DNA of 47,185 nucleotides from Acidimicrobiaceae bacterium (GTDB lineage: Bacteria; Actinomycetota; Acidimicrobiia; Acidimicrobiales; Bog-793), in NCBI GenBank assembly GCA_003159795.1, contig PLPK01000017.1:1-47185 (forward strand). The letters run 5' to 3'. The translations under genes were made by a program, and so were the position numbers. Shown piece by piece: positions 28,762 to 37,959 of the stretch. How positions within the stretch are numbered: the first letter of the stretch is position 1; each line of letters starts with the position of its first letter. The notes under the pieces were generated by a model. That model ran no database searches. It was not told where the DNA came from and worked only from the letters and a program-made list of their open reading frames with translations.

Positions 28762-29415
28762 GTGGTCAAGAAGAAGTTGGTCCGGGCCTCACCACGGGTC
28801 ATCGAACGACTGTCAAACGAAACAGTCCGGCTCCACGATGAGGCCGAGGTGGCCGATGTCGTCGTGACGGGCGACTTCTCGGGGACCAAGGCGGCGCACG
28901 TGGAGTTCCGCGGGTGCCGGATTGAACACGCTCAGCTCACTGGGAGCAATCTCCGGAGCGCCCGGTTCCTCGACTGCATCGTGAGCGACTCGGACCTCTC
29001 CGGTGTGCTGCTCAAAAAGTGCTCGATGGCCCGGGTTGAGTTCCATGCGTGCCGGCTCTCGGGCCTTCAGGCTCCCCGAGCGCGCTTCGTCGACGTGGGC
29101 TGCTTTGATTCGAAGATCAACGAAGCCAATTTCCACATGACGACGTGGAAGCGAGCCGAGATGTCCCACTGCGAGCTGGCCGGCAGTGACTTCTCCGAGG
29201 CCAACTTGCCGGACAGCCGGCTGCTCTACTGCGATCTGAGTGGCGTCGAGCTGTCGAAGGCCAACCTCGCGGGAAGCCACTTGTTCGGATCGAAGCTCGA
29301 CGGCATCTATGGAGGGGAAAGCCTCCGGGACGTCAGGATCGGCACCGACCAGATCATCTCCGCCGCGCTGGCTGTCTTTGCCGACCTTGGCATAGCCCTC
29401 TGGGATGAGCCATAG
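28762..29415 (+). CDS. Pentapeptide-repeat protein
   Basis: Repeated A(D/N/R)(L/F)xx units: HAQLTGSNLRSARFLDC..., ELAGSDFSEANLPDSRLLYCDLSGVELSKANLAGSHLFG. GTG start. Confidence 0.9.
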   Translation: MVKKKLVRASPRVIERLSNETVRLHDEAEVADVVVTGDFSGTKAAHVEFRGCRIEHAQLTGSNLRSARFLDCIVSDSDLSGVLLKKCSMARVEFHACRLSGLQAPRARFVDVGCFDSKINEANFHMTTWKRAEMSHCELAGSDFSEANLPDSRLLYCDLSGVELSKANLAGSHLFGSKLDGIYGGESLRDVRIGTDQIISAALAVFADLGIALWDEP

Positions 29416-29556
29416 CCGGGACCCGATCGGGGACAGACCGTGGGCTCCTCCAGCCCCTGGTTCCACGAGCCCGACAACCCCGCCGCGAGAGCGGCCACGG
29501 TTCTTGAGCCGGTAACCCCAATGGCGAGGACTGCCTAATGGGGATCGACCACTTCG

Positions 29557-29847
29557 TCACGCGCACGGGCGTCCGTTCTCAGTATCCAATGCTCGCTTCC
29601 AGCGGGGTATCTGGTAGGCGAGCCAGCCGACCAGTCCCGCGGCAACAAGAAGCAAGGCTCCCCACCAGTAGCCGTGGGCGCAGAACATGGTCCCGAGAAT
29701 GATCAACCACAGTGCAACAAGCGCGCGCACACCTGCCACGAACTTGACGTGGCGCCATCCGTACCTCGTTACCCAGCGCCTGAAAAGCCACGGGACGGTC
29801 TTGGTCGATGCCTGCACAGGCCCGTTCCCTATTGGACCGGTGTTCAC
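29557..29847 (-). CDS. Small integral membrane protein
   Basis: Two hydrophobic helices (ALVALWLIILGTMFC, YWWGALLLVAAGLVGWLAY). Confidence 0.6.
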   Translation of the reverse strand: MNTGPIGNGPVQASTKTVPWLFRRWVTRYGWRHVKFVAGVRALVALWLIILGTMFCAHGYWWGALLLVAAGLVGWLAYQIPRWKRALDTENGRPCA

Positions 29848-29860
29848 ACGGGCGCCCGAC

Positions 29861-30358
29861 CTAGTGGGTTCTGGCGGTGAACCTCACCGTGGCCGGCGCG
29901 CAGGTGTGCCCGATGCTCTTCAGCGTGAATGTGATGGTCCCGGTAGCCGTCTTGGCGGTCGTGAATCGCCCGTTGACGGTGCTGATCGAGACCTTGGCCG
30001 GATTCCCACCCGAGGCAGCAATCGTCGACTTGACGTTCTTGACGGAGAACGTGCCGCTCGGCGAGACGTTGATCGTCCCGACTTTGTTGTTGAAGTAGGG
30101 GTTGGTCCACGGGTCCCCGGGTCCTCCGAGCCCGAGGCAGCCATCGCCGGCCCACTTGAAGCCACGCAGTAGCTTGCCGTTGACAGACACCTTGAAGCTG
30201 ACCGGTGGCTTGAAGCCGAGGTGCGCGCCCGTAGAGATGAACCCGGTGTATGTGCTGCCCGCGGTGGGCTGAGCAGCGAACGCACTGGCCGCCAGCAGCA
30301 GGCTCAGCGCGGCTGCGAGTGGGACGATCAGTATTGGAAGTGTGCGGTTGCGACTCAT
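29861..30358 (-). CDS. Secreted protein with signal peptide, unknown function
   Basis: MSRNRTLPILIVPLAAALSLLLAASAFAAQ signal peptide; Thr/Ser/Lys-rich beta-type mature region. Confidence 0.8.
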   Translation of the reverse strand: MSRNRTLPILIVPLAAALSLLLAASAFAAQPTAGSTYTGFISTGAHLGFKPPVSFKVSVNGKLLRGFKWAGDGCLGLGGPGDPWTNPYFNNKVGTINVSPSGTFSVKNVKSTIAASGGNPAKVSISTVNGRFTTAKTATGTITFTLKSIGHTCAPATVRFTARTH

Positions 30359-30844
30359 GGCGATCTATCTCCGTTCTGTGAACACCGATCCAATTCGGTA
30401 ACGGGAACCGCCCGAAAACGGCAACGCGTTGACGGTCAGAAGCTAGTCGTTTGGGGGTGTCTCGTCGACGGTCGCGGCGACCGTCACGGCGGTGTGAATG
30501 CTGCAGGTCCTGGGCGAGGTCCCAGAAGAGCATCTCGACCCGGTCCCGCGCCTCCTCGTCGAACAGATCGATGCCGAGGCGCGCCATCCACTCGTCGCAG
30601 CTCAGGTTCGACTGCGGCGCGGCCACTCGAGAGCTAGCCTGCCATTCCAGCAAGCGAGGACTTCGAGGAGCTGAGGTGCCGGGGCAACCACGCACGCGTT
30701 GAGCAGCTAGGTCGCCCAAGACCTGTCATCGCGTGCTGCCGCATGCGGCACAGCGAACGCATCTCTCCGGGCCCTCGGGGCCACTCCCCTGCGAACCTCC
30801 GGGCGTCCCGGAATCTCCCCCCGTGGTTCAAAGGAGCTCCAGCC

Positions 30845-32038
30845 GTGCGTCCCCTGCGCCTCGCCTATCTGGCGTACTTCACTGTCGCCTTGCCCGGTTC
30901 CACCCTCGGACTGTTGTGGCCCTCGATACGGCTCGGTTTCCATGAACCCATCGCTGCCCTGGGAATCCTGTTGGTGTTCGGGGTCACCGCCTCGGTCGTT
31001 GCGGCCGTCGCCACCGGGCGGATCCTGTCCTGGATGCGCGTGGGCCTGCTCGTGGCTCTTTCGACGGGGCTCATCGCCCTGGCGCTGACGGTGGAGGTCC
31101 TCGCGCCGACTATCTGGGTGTTCGCCTGGGGAATGGTGCTCTTCGGCGTCGGTTTCGGGGCGCTCGATTCCGCCCTCAACGTGCACGCCGCCAGCAACTT
31201 CGGCGCGCGGGACATCAACTGGATGCATGCCAGTTACGGCCTGGGCGCCACAATCGGCCCCTTGGTCGTCACCGCGATCCTGAGCGGCGGGCTGACGTGG
31301 CGCTGGGCGTACGGGATCATGGCGGCCACCCAGGCGGTCCTCACGTGCTTCTTCCTCCTGGCACGCCACAGCTGGGAGAGGCCCCCCTCTCTGCTTCCAG
31401 CACCCCGTCCCGCCGTCGACGAGCCCCCGCCCGAGCGCGCCCCGGGGCCCGGTCACGGGAAGCGGCCGACCGGTCTCGTCGTCAGCGTCCTCACCTTCAG
31501 TGCCGTCGAGACCGGCATCGAGTCTGGGGTAGGGATCTGGGGCTACGTCTTCCTGACAGCCGGACGCGGGCTGCCTCACGACGTTGCCGGCGTGGCGGTC
31601 GCAGCGTACTGGGCGATGATGTTCGTCGGGCGGGCGATGCTCGGCCCGGTGGCGGAGCGCGTCGGCCCGACACGGGTTCTTGGAGCCGCGGTCGGGGGCG
31701 TGGCTCTCGGCGCCGCCCTCATGACCATGCCCGGCCCCGGGGCGCTGGGGGTGATCGGGATGATGATCCTCGGCCTCGCCGCCGCGCCGATCTTCCCCCT
31801 GATGACGCTGACCACCGCCAAACGGCTCCGGACCACGAGCGTCGCGCGAACCACGCAGATGGTGAGCCTCCAGGTCGCGACGTCGGCCATCGGCGCCGCG
31901 GCGCTACCGGCCGGCATGGGCCTGGCGATCGGCGTCCTTGACGCGCGGATCCTCGCCCCGCTGCTGTTGGCTCTCAGCCTGGCGATGTGGGGTGTGTACG
32001 CCCTGTTGTCTCGACTCACATGGCGGACCGGGGTCTGA
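30845..32038 (+). CDS. MFS transporter
   Basis: Hydrophobic multi-helix protein; in-frame GTG start at VRPLRLAYLAYFTVALPG. Confidence 0.85.
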   Translation: MRPLRLAYLAYFTVALPGSTLGLLWPSIRLGFHEPIAALGILLVFGVTASVVAAVATGRILSWMRVGLLVALSTGLIALALTVEVLAPTIWVFAWGMVLFGVGFGALDSALNVHAASNFGARDINWMHASYGLGATIGPLVVTAILSGGLTWRWAYGIMAATQAVLTCFFLLARHSWERPPSLLPAPRPAVDEPPPERAPGPGHGKRPTGLVVSVLTFSAVETGIESGVGIWGYVFLTAGRGLPHDVAGVAVAAYWAMMFVGRAMLGPVAERVGPTRVLGAAVGGVALGAALMTMPGPGALGVIGMMILGLAAAPIFPLMTLTTAKRLRTTSVARTTQMVSLQVATSAIGAAALPAGMGLAIGVLDARILAPLLLALSLAMWGVYALLSRLTWRTGV

Positions 32039-32281
32039 CCTGGCGGCCCGAGGGGCCCGCTGTGTGAGTGCCGGCGGGTCGTCGGCGCCGCGCCCAAATT
32101 CCCGATACCTCCCGGGCTGAACGCGAACCACTGGGTCTGCACAACCGCGCAGATGAGCCGACGGCTGGCGCAATCGCCACGTGACCGTGTGCAACCGGTA
32201 CGGTCGTGACATCACCGGCGCGCCGGTCGTCGACCCCCCCGGCTGGGGGTAGCAGGTCAGTTTGAGTGCGGTGCGGTGCGT

Positions 32282-32668
32282 TCAGTTGCTCGGGTGGCGA
32301 ACCTTGTGTGCTCCGAACCAGAAGCTGGTGGCGGCCGTTGCCAGGGTAACTACGGCACCGAAAGCAACGCCGAAGAAACTAGTTACGTCGGTGGGCTTGA
32401 GGTCCGTCCACTGAGAGGTCGCTAGTAGTGCGCCTCCACCGAGGAGCACACCAGCCAGAACCCAAATAAGTCGCAGTGCCAGGTCGGCCCGGATTCCGGC
32501 TTCGAACTTCTCTGGGTTCCAAGGCTCCTCGGTCGTACGGGGCTGTACGTCCTGAATAACTGGTTCGCTAACCGATGCGACGGCTTCCTCAAACTCTGGA
32601 ACTCCCCTGAGGAGATCAACCGCGAAAGGGCCCGCCGGAGGCGTTGCCTCGGGCGGACCGACGAAACG
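32282..32668 (-). pseudogene. Coding-like open frame without a usual start codon; membrane protein next to the RHH gene
   Basis: 128 sense codons: RFVGPPEATPPAGPFAVDLLRGVPEFEEAV...ADLALRLIWVLAGVLLGGGALLATSQ...SFFGVAFGAVVTLATAATSFWFGAHKVRHPSN*. No ATG/GTG/TTG until codon 74, so absent from the supplied ORF track. Confidence 0.55.
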
Positions 32669-32684
32669 TCAGCCGACATCACGG

Positions 32685-32891
32685 CTACCGCTGGAACACA
32701 ATCTCACGGACGTTCCCTGACGCGTCCTCTACCAGGACCGTTCCGTTGCTGGCCTCCACATTCTCCCGCCACACCTCGGTGGCGATGGATCGACGTAGTT
32801 GCTCTGTCACGGTGACGCCGTTCCTGTTGGCCATGTCTTTCAGGGTCGTGGCGGCATCGTCCGAAAGATTCACCGACATCTTGACGGCCAT
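32685..32891 (-). CDS. Ribbon-helix-helix (CopG/Arc-like) small DNA-binding protein
   Basis: MSVNLSDDAATTLKDMANRNGVTVTEQLRRSIATEVW pattern. Confidence 0.85.
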   Translation of the reverse strand: MAVKMSVNLSDDAATTLKDMANRNGVTVTEQLRRSIATEVWRENVEASNGTVLVEDASGNVREIVFQR

Positions 32892-32924
32892 CGTGAGCTG
32901 CCCCTTTGCCTTGGTAGGAACTAC

Positions 32925-32957
32925 TAGGTGGAGTATAGGTGGATGTTAGATGGATTT
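32925..32957. promoter_or_regulatory. Three consecutive 11-bp repeats (TAGGTGGAGTA / TAGGTGGATGT / TAGATGGATTT), candidate RHH operator
   Basis: Exact 11-bp periodicity with core TAGRTGGA, located between the divergent starts at 32891 (-) and 32976 (+). Confidence 0.7.
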
Positions 32958-32975
32958 GTCGTTACAATTTGGAGC

Positions 32976-33125
32976 GTGAACAGCAAAGAAATTGCGATTG
33001 TGGGCGGGATCGCCACGATCATTGCCGCGGCCACCGCCGCCGAGCGCAGCCGAAGGTGGAAGGACATCCACAAGCTCGCGGCGTTCGTCGGTCTGGCGAT
33101 GGCTATCGCTGGGTTCCTCGCCTAA
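32976..33125 (+). CDS. Small membrane protein (49 aa), divergent from the RHH gene
   Basis: VNSKEIAIVGGIATIIAAATAAERSRRWKDIHKLAAFVGLAMAIAGFLA from a GTG start; two hydrophobic helices split by a basic loop. Confidence 0.5.
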   Translation: MNSKEIAIVGGIATIIAAATAAERSRRWKDIHKLAAFVGLAMAIAGFLA

Positions 33126-33149
33126 ATCAGAGTTCACGGGCCGGGTCGC

Positions 33150-33583
33150 CCGGCCCGGCTGTTGCCGGACGATGTCGAGTAAGCCGGCGATCTGCGTGCA
33201 GCTCCACGGATACTTAGCGATCCCCGCCGCCATCGCCGGAGTGGTCGGCTGGCCGTAGCGCCTCGTCAGCGTCCGATGCGGCCTGGCGAAGTTGTAGTGC
33301 ATCCAATGTAGATTCACCGCGTGCGTAAGGTTCTCGAGTTTCTTTGAGAAGGCGTTGGTCAGTCGCGTGAACCGGCGCATCCCATTCGCATGGTTAGGTT
33401 CTGGCGCTCCACGAAACTCGTTCCGGCCACGTCGAGGTCGGGCGTGCTGGCGATGACTCGCTTGTCGATCCCGATAATCGGCGTCCAGGACGAGTTGTAC
33501 TTCGACGCGCGCCGCTCCTGCCTGGAAGCCTCCGTCAAGAAGCCGAGGGCGCGAAGCCCTGTCGTTCGCGCGCACTCGATCAC
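33150..33583 (-). pseudogene. IS1-like transposase remnant with frameshift
   Basis: TSFVERQNLTMRMG in one frame and GMRRFTRLTNAFSKKLENLTHAVNLHWMHYNFARPHRTL...TPAMAAGI in another. Confidence 0.85.
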
Positions 33584-33591
33584 CTGATCAC

Positions 33592-34380
33592 ATGGCGGAG
33601 CTGAGGGGTATCCGGGCAGTCGTCACCGGCGCCACGAGCGGCCTTGGAGCGGCAATGGCCGAAGCACTGCTCGAGGCGGGGGCAACGGTCGCGCTCGCCG
33701 CCCGCCCAGGCCCCCGCCTCGACGAGGCGGTTGCCCGCCAGCGCCAACGGGGATTGGCGGCTGAGGCAATGGCAGTCGACGTGCGCGACCCAGCTTCAGT
33801 GGACGGGGCCGCTCGGTCGCTGCTGGAGCGGTGGGGAAACCTGGACCTGGTCGTCAACAACGCAGGGATTGGCATGCGCACGGTGAACCCTCGGTTCTTC
33901 GAGGACCCGCGGCCGTTCTTCGAGGTGTCGCCCGAGGGGTTCATGGCCGTGATCGCGACCAACCTGACGGGCTACTTCTTGGTGGCCCGCGCCTTCGCAC
34001 CTGTGTTCGTAGAGCTCAGCGGCGGGCGCTTCGTCAACATCTCGATGAACCACGAGACCATGCGCCGCCGGGGTTTCGTTCCCTACGGGCCCTCGCGGGC
34101 CGGGGCCGAAGCCTTGAGCCTCGTCATGACCGAGGACCTCCGGCCCTACGGCATAGCGGTAAACATGCTGCTGCCTGGCGGCGCCACTGGGACCGGGATG
34201 ATCCCCGAGGGGCTTGGCGAGTCCGTTCGGTGCTCGTTGCTCGATCCGAAGATCATGGGGCCGCCCGTGGTGTTCTTGGCTTCGCCCGAGGCAGCAGGAA
34301 TCACCGGCGAGCGGATCGTCGCCAAGGACTTTGACCTCTGGCTAGCCGACTTCCACTCCCACACACACGAAGAGCGATGA
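33592..34380 (+). CDS. SDR family oxidoreductase
   Basis: AVVTGATSGLGAAMAEAL; LDLVVNNAGIG; YGPSRAGAEALS (YxxxR in place of YxxxK). Confidence 0.9.
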   Translation: MAELRGIRAVVTGATSGLGAAMAEALLEAGATVALAARPGPRLDEAVARQRQRGLAAEAMAVDVRDPASVDGAARSLLERWGNLDLVVNNAGIGMRTVNPRFFEDPRPFFEVSPEGFMAVIATNLTGYFLVARAFAPVFVELSGGRFVNISMNHETMRRRGFVPYGPSRAGAEALSLVMTEDLRPYGIAVNMLLPGGATGTGMIPEGLGESVRCSLLDPKIMGPPVVFLASPEAAGITGERIVAKDFDLWLADFHSHTHEER

Positions 34381-34808
34381 GAAGGATCGATTCGCCGACA
34401 CGGCGGTGCGATTCGGCAAACTACGAAGATGGTTCGGTCCGGTGTTGTGACGACGACCACGTCGCTGAGGGACCGAGTCTGGAACCACTAGCTACTGGTG
34501 ATCTGCATCCGGCGATCGAGGGAGGGCTCAATAAGAACCTCGGAACGGGGAAGGGCTGCCTGGGGCGATTGGCCGAACGCGATCCGGCTCGGAACGGCGT
34601 CGGGAAGTCCGGAGCGCGGTAGCTCGGCCTGTTGCCTCCAACGCGCCAGGTGTTTCCGTCGTCCGCCGCGAGACCGCGACTGCCTGAGCCAGTCAAGGAA
34701 TTCCTTAGGTCGTACTCCAAAGGCTTCGGCCGCTTGACTAGGCAGTCCATGTCGGCTTGCTCTCCAGGATGGTCGCCTGGACCAAGGTCGGTAAGGCAAG
34801 ATCACAGT

Positions 34809-37649
34809 GTGTCCGACCCGATAGCTCTCGGCCGATCTGTGGTGGTGGGACTTGGGGGCGCTGCCCCCGGTGAATGGTCGTCGTGCACGCGGATTCGCGT
34901 CGCCGGTGTGAACCGGGGGATCGCGGATGAGCTCGGAGCGGCCTGGAGGGAGCGGCGCTCGATCACCATCGAGCTCACGCCGGGCCTCGGTCTCGATGAT
35001 CCCGAAGTTCCTCCTGCCGACGCCATTACGGATCGACAGCCCTGGGAGTGGTCGGCGGACCTGGACCTCGTGGCCGAGCGGCTGCACCACGGCGTATGGG
35101 CCAACTCGATAGACGCACGCGCCGGTTCGTCACACCAACGGTGGCGCTGGGCCGAGGCCGCATGCAGACTCGGCGCCAACCGCACCGACGCGGGAGGTGA
35201 CGTCGTGCTGCCTGACCGCACGGTCGTCGTCTGCGACGGCGGGCCCCTCGACATCGCCCTCTCGGATCGCGTTGGCGTACCTGTACTTCACCGGATTTCG
35301 CTGGAGCACGGGATGCTTCAGCCGCTTGGCACGAATGATCCGGTCGGTGTTCGGCTGGCGCCCGACCAGCTCGAAGCCGTGGCCGAGCCCGGGGCCACAG
35401 CCCGGGTCATTGCCCCTGCAGGCTCGGGCAAGACGAGGGTGCTTACCGAGCGGGCTCGGCTGCTGCTCCAAGGCTGGAGACTTCCGTCTGCTGCAGTCGC
35501 CTTGGTCGCGTACAACACGAGGGCGGCGAACGAGATGCAGACGCGCCTCGCCGATGTCGCCGGTGTGCAGGTGCGCACGCTGAACGCCCTTGGGCTGCGG
35601 TTGTGTGGGCGCCGCTCGACCATCGAAGAGGTCGAGGTGCGCAGACTGCTCGGCAACCTCGTCAAGGCTCCGAGACGCTCCGAGACCGACCCCCTTGCAC
35701 CGTGGCTCAAGGCGCTCGGGCGAGTCCGCCTTGGGCTCGCCGACCCGGCGACTGTGGAGGACGAACTGCCCGACGTGTCCGATCTCGAGCGTGTCGCCCG
35801 CGTCTACCGCGCCCAGCTAGCCGAGCAGGAAGTCGTCGATTTCGACGAGCAGATCACCGGCGCTATTGAGCGGCTGCTGGGTGATCCCGCATTCCGCCGA
35901 CGGGCCCAACGCTCAGCTCGCGTGCTCCTCGTGGATGAGTTCCAGGATCTCACGCCCGCGCACCTGCTCCTCATCCGACTGCTCAGCGGACCGGCGGGCG
36001 CAGTGTTCGCCGTTGGCGACGACGACCAGACAATCTATGGATACGCCGGTGCCACTCCTCGCTGGCTGGTTGACTTCGGCCATTGGTTTCCTGGTGCCGC
36101 GCTGCATTCGCTCGAGGTCAATTACCGGTGCCCCGCCCCCGTGGTGGCCGCGGCATCGAACCTGTTGACCCGAAACTCCGTACGCGTCGCGAAGGTGATC
36201 CGCTCCGGTTCACCCCAGGGCACCCAGGGCGGTGACGGTGAGTGCCTGTCGATACTTCCCGGTGACGACGGCCCGGCTACCCGGGCTGCCCATCGGGTGC
36301 GGGACCTCCTCGATGGGGGTGCACTACCCATCGATGTGGCCGTCCTGGCGCGCGTGAACGCGTCGCTGGCCCCCGTGCAAGTCCTCCTTCGCAACGACGG
36401 GGTGCCCGTGAACGGAGGAGTGAGTGGACAATTCCTTCAACGAGGCGGCGTCCGGGCCGCGCTGGCATGGCTGACAGTCGCGACTGCTCCCGATTGGGCG
36501 CTTCCTGGTCCAGTGTTGCGAGACGTCGCGCGGCGTCCCAAGCGCGGCATGAGCAGATCGCTTCTTGACCTTGTCGGCAGGCAGCGTTCCGTGGATGGCC
36601 TGGCCAGCCTGGCGGGCTGGCTCGATGCCAAGGGAAGCGATCGGGAGGCGGGCAAGGTGCGAGATCTTGCTGACGACCTCAAGCAGGTCCGCAAGGCGGC
36701 TGAAAACGGGACGACTGCCGAGGTCCTGGCTGTGCTGCGATCCGAGATCGGCGAGGGCGGGCTGGACGCGAGCGCGACGGCGCTCGACCAATGGAGCCAC
36801 GGTGCCATCTCCGCTCACGGTGACGATCTCGACGCGCTGGGCGAGCTGGCCGATCTCGAAAGCGACGCAAGCCGGTTTCCTGACTGGCTTTCGGAGCAGT
36901 TGAACGCGCCAGACGACCCTGACGGGGTCACCCTGGCATCGATCCATGCCGTGAAGGGCCGGGAGTGGCCACACGTCGTGGTGCATCACGCCACCTCGGG
37001 GCTCATGCCGCACCGGCTAGCCGAGGACATCGAGGAGGAGAGGCGGGTGTTCCATGTCGCCTTGACTCGCTGCCGGTCGAGCGCCTCGATTATCCCTGGG
37101 TCGCCGCCGTCACCGTTCCTTCTCGAGTTGGCACAACCCGGCAAACCGATGGCTCCTGCCGGGACGCCAGATGTCACGGCGACGCGGATCCGCGAGGTCA
37201 GCTCTCGACCGGCATCGCTGCCCCGTCAGGCAGCAGCTAAGGCCGAAATGCTGGTGGCGGCAGTCGGATCGCGCTTTACTCACCGAGGCCACGATTACGA
37301 GATCGTCGCGCTGAGCACTGCTGGAGTTCGAGCACTCCTCGGAGGCGGCCCAGCAATCTCGACAGTCGCGTTCGGCACGTCTGTAACTGTCGAAGGCTGT
37401 CCGGCCGTGCTAGCCCATCCCCGCTTTGCAGAGGCGTGGGACGGCCTGCGAGCCTGGCGAACACAGCGGGCGAAGGCGGCGGGCAAGCCAGCGTTTGTTG
37501 TGTTCGATGACAAGACCCTGCGGCTTGTCGCTGCCGTATTGCCGACCAACGAGGCAGGCCTGTTGGCGATCAGAGGGATCGGCCCGGCGAAACTGGAGAG
37601 TTATGGCGACGAGCTCATCGCGATCGCGGAGCAGCTCCAGACAAGCTAA
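34809..37649 (+). CDS. UvrD/Rep-type SF1 helicase with C-terminal HRDC-like domain
   Basis: APAGSGKTRVLTER (Walker A), VLLVDEFQDLTPAHL (Walker B), GDDDQTIYGYAGA, and AVLPTNEAGLLAIRGIGPAKLESYGDELIAI (HRDC-like). GTG start. Confidence 0.9.
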   Translation: MSDPIALGRSVVVGLGGAAPGEWSSCTRIRVAGVNRGIADELGAAWRERRSITIELTPGLGLDDPEVPPADAITDRQPWEWSADLDLVAERLHHGVWANSIDARAGSSHQRWRWAEAACRLGANRTDAGGDVVLPDRTVVVCDGGPLDIALSDRVGVPVLHRISLEHGMLQPLGTNDPVGVRLAPDQLEAVAEPGATARVIAPAGSGKTRVLTERARLLLQGWRLPSAAVALVAYNTRAANEMQTRLADVAGVQVRTLNALGLRLCGRRSTIEEVEVRRLLGNLVKAPRRSETDPLAPWLKALGRVRLGLADPATVEDELPDVSDLERVARVYRAQLAEQEVVDFDEQITGAIERLLGDPAFRRRAQRSARVLLVDEFQDLTPAHLLLIRLLSGPAGAVFAVGDDDQTIYGYAGATPRWLVDFGHWFPGAALHSLEVNYRCPAPVVAAASNLLTRNSVRVAKVIRSGSPQGTQGGDGECLSILPGDDGPATRAAHRVRDLLDGGALPIDVAVLARVNASLAPVQVLLRNDGVPVNGGVSGQFLQRGGVRAALAWLTVATAPDWALPGPVLRDVARRPKRGMSRSLLDLVGRQRSVDGLASLAGWLDAKGSDREAGKVRDLADDLKQVRKAAENGTTAEVLAVLRSEIGEGGLDASATALDQWSHGAISAHGDDLDALGELADLESDASRFPDWLSEQLNAPDDPDGVTLASIHAVKGREWPHVVVHHATSGLMPHRLAEDIEEERRVFHVALTRCRSSASIIPGSPPSPFLLELAQPGKPMAPAGTPDVTATRIREVSSRPASLPRQAAAKAEMLVAAVGSRFTHRGHDYEIVALSTAGVRALLGGGPAISTVAFGTSVTVEGCPAVLAHPRFAEAWDGLRAWRTQRAKAAGKPAFVVFDDKTLRLVAAVLPTNEAGLLAIRGIGPAKLESYGDELIAIAEQLQTS

Positions 37650-37670
37650 CGCCGGGACTGGCGAGAACCA

Positions 37671-37860
37671 CTAGTGGTCCGTCGCTGATTTGACCGACGC
37701 CAGTGTGGATCGTCCACGCTTGACCTTCGCGATGATCTCGTCGGCCGGCTTCTTCCAGATACACGGTTACGGATCCTCGTTCCAGCCCTCCGTCCAGATT
37801 CCAATCTCTTCTTCGAGCTGATCCACTGACGTGAACGTCCCCTTCACCAGCGCTGATCCC
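37671..37860 (-). pseudogene. IS630-like transposase C-terminal remnant with an internal stop
   Basis: LVKGTFTSVDQLEEEIGIWTEGWNEDP*PCIWKKPADEIIAKVKRGRSTLASVKSATDH*, read on the reverse strand. Confidence 0.8.
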
Positions 37861-37891
37861 TCGGGCGGATTGAGCATCCGCCGCCGAGAGC

Positions 37892-37943
37892 GGCCCCCTT
37901 CCGAGGCTCGTGGTGTCCAAGCCACCGACTCGAGAAGGGGGCC
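37892..37943. repeat. Inverted repeat / hairpin, arms GGCCCCCTTC...GAAGGGGGCC
   Basis: 10-bp perfect outer arms plus inner CGAG/CTCG and GTGG/CCAC pairing. Confidence 0.75.
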
Positions 37944-37959
37944 AACCTCAATGTTCACA

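Noticed and set aside
27455-28867. 470-aa plus-strand ORF
   Set aside because: Antisense to sucC.
32422-32682. 86-aa minus-strand ORF MMSADVSSVRPRQRLRRA...
   Set aside because: Composition not protein-like beyond the first few codons; the overlapping frame 32282..32668 looks like the real coding frame.
34381-34808. Short ORFs in the gap between the SDR and the UvrD-like helicase
   Set aside because: No recognisable motifs and stops in every frame; left as intergenic.
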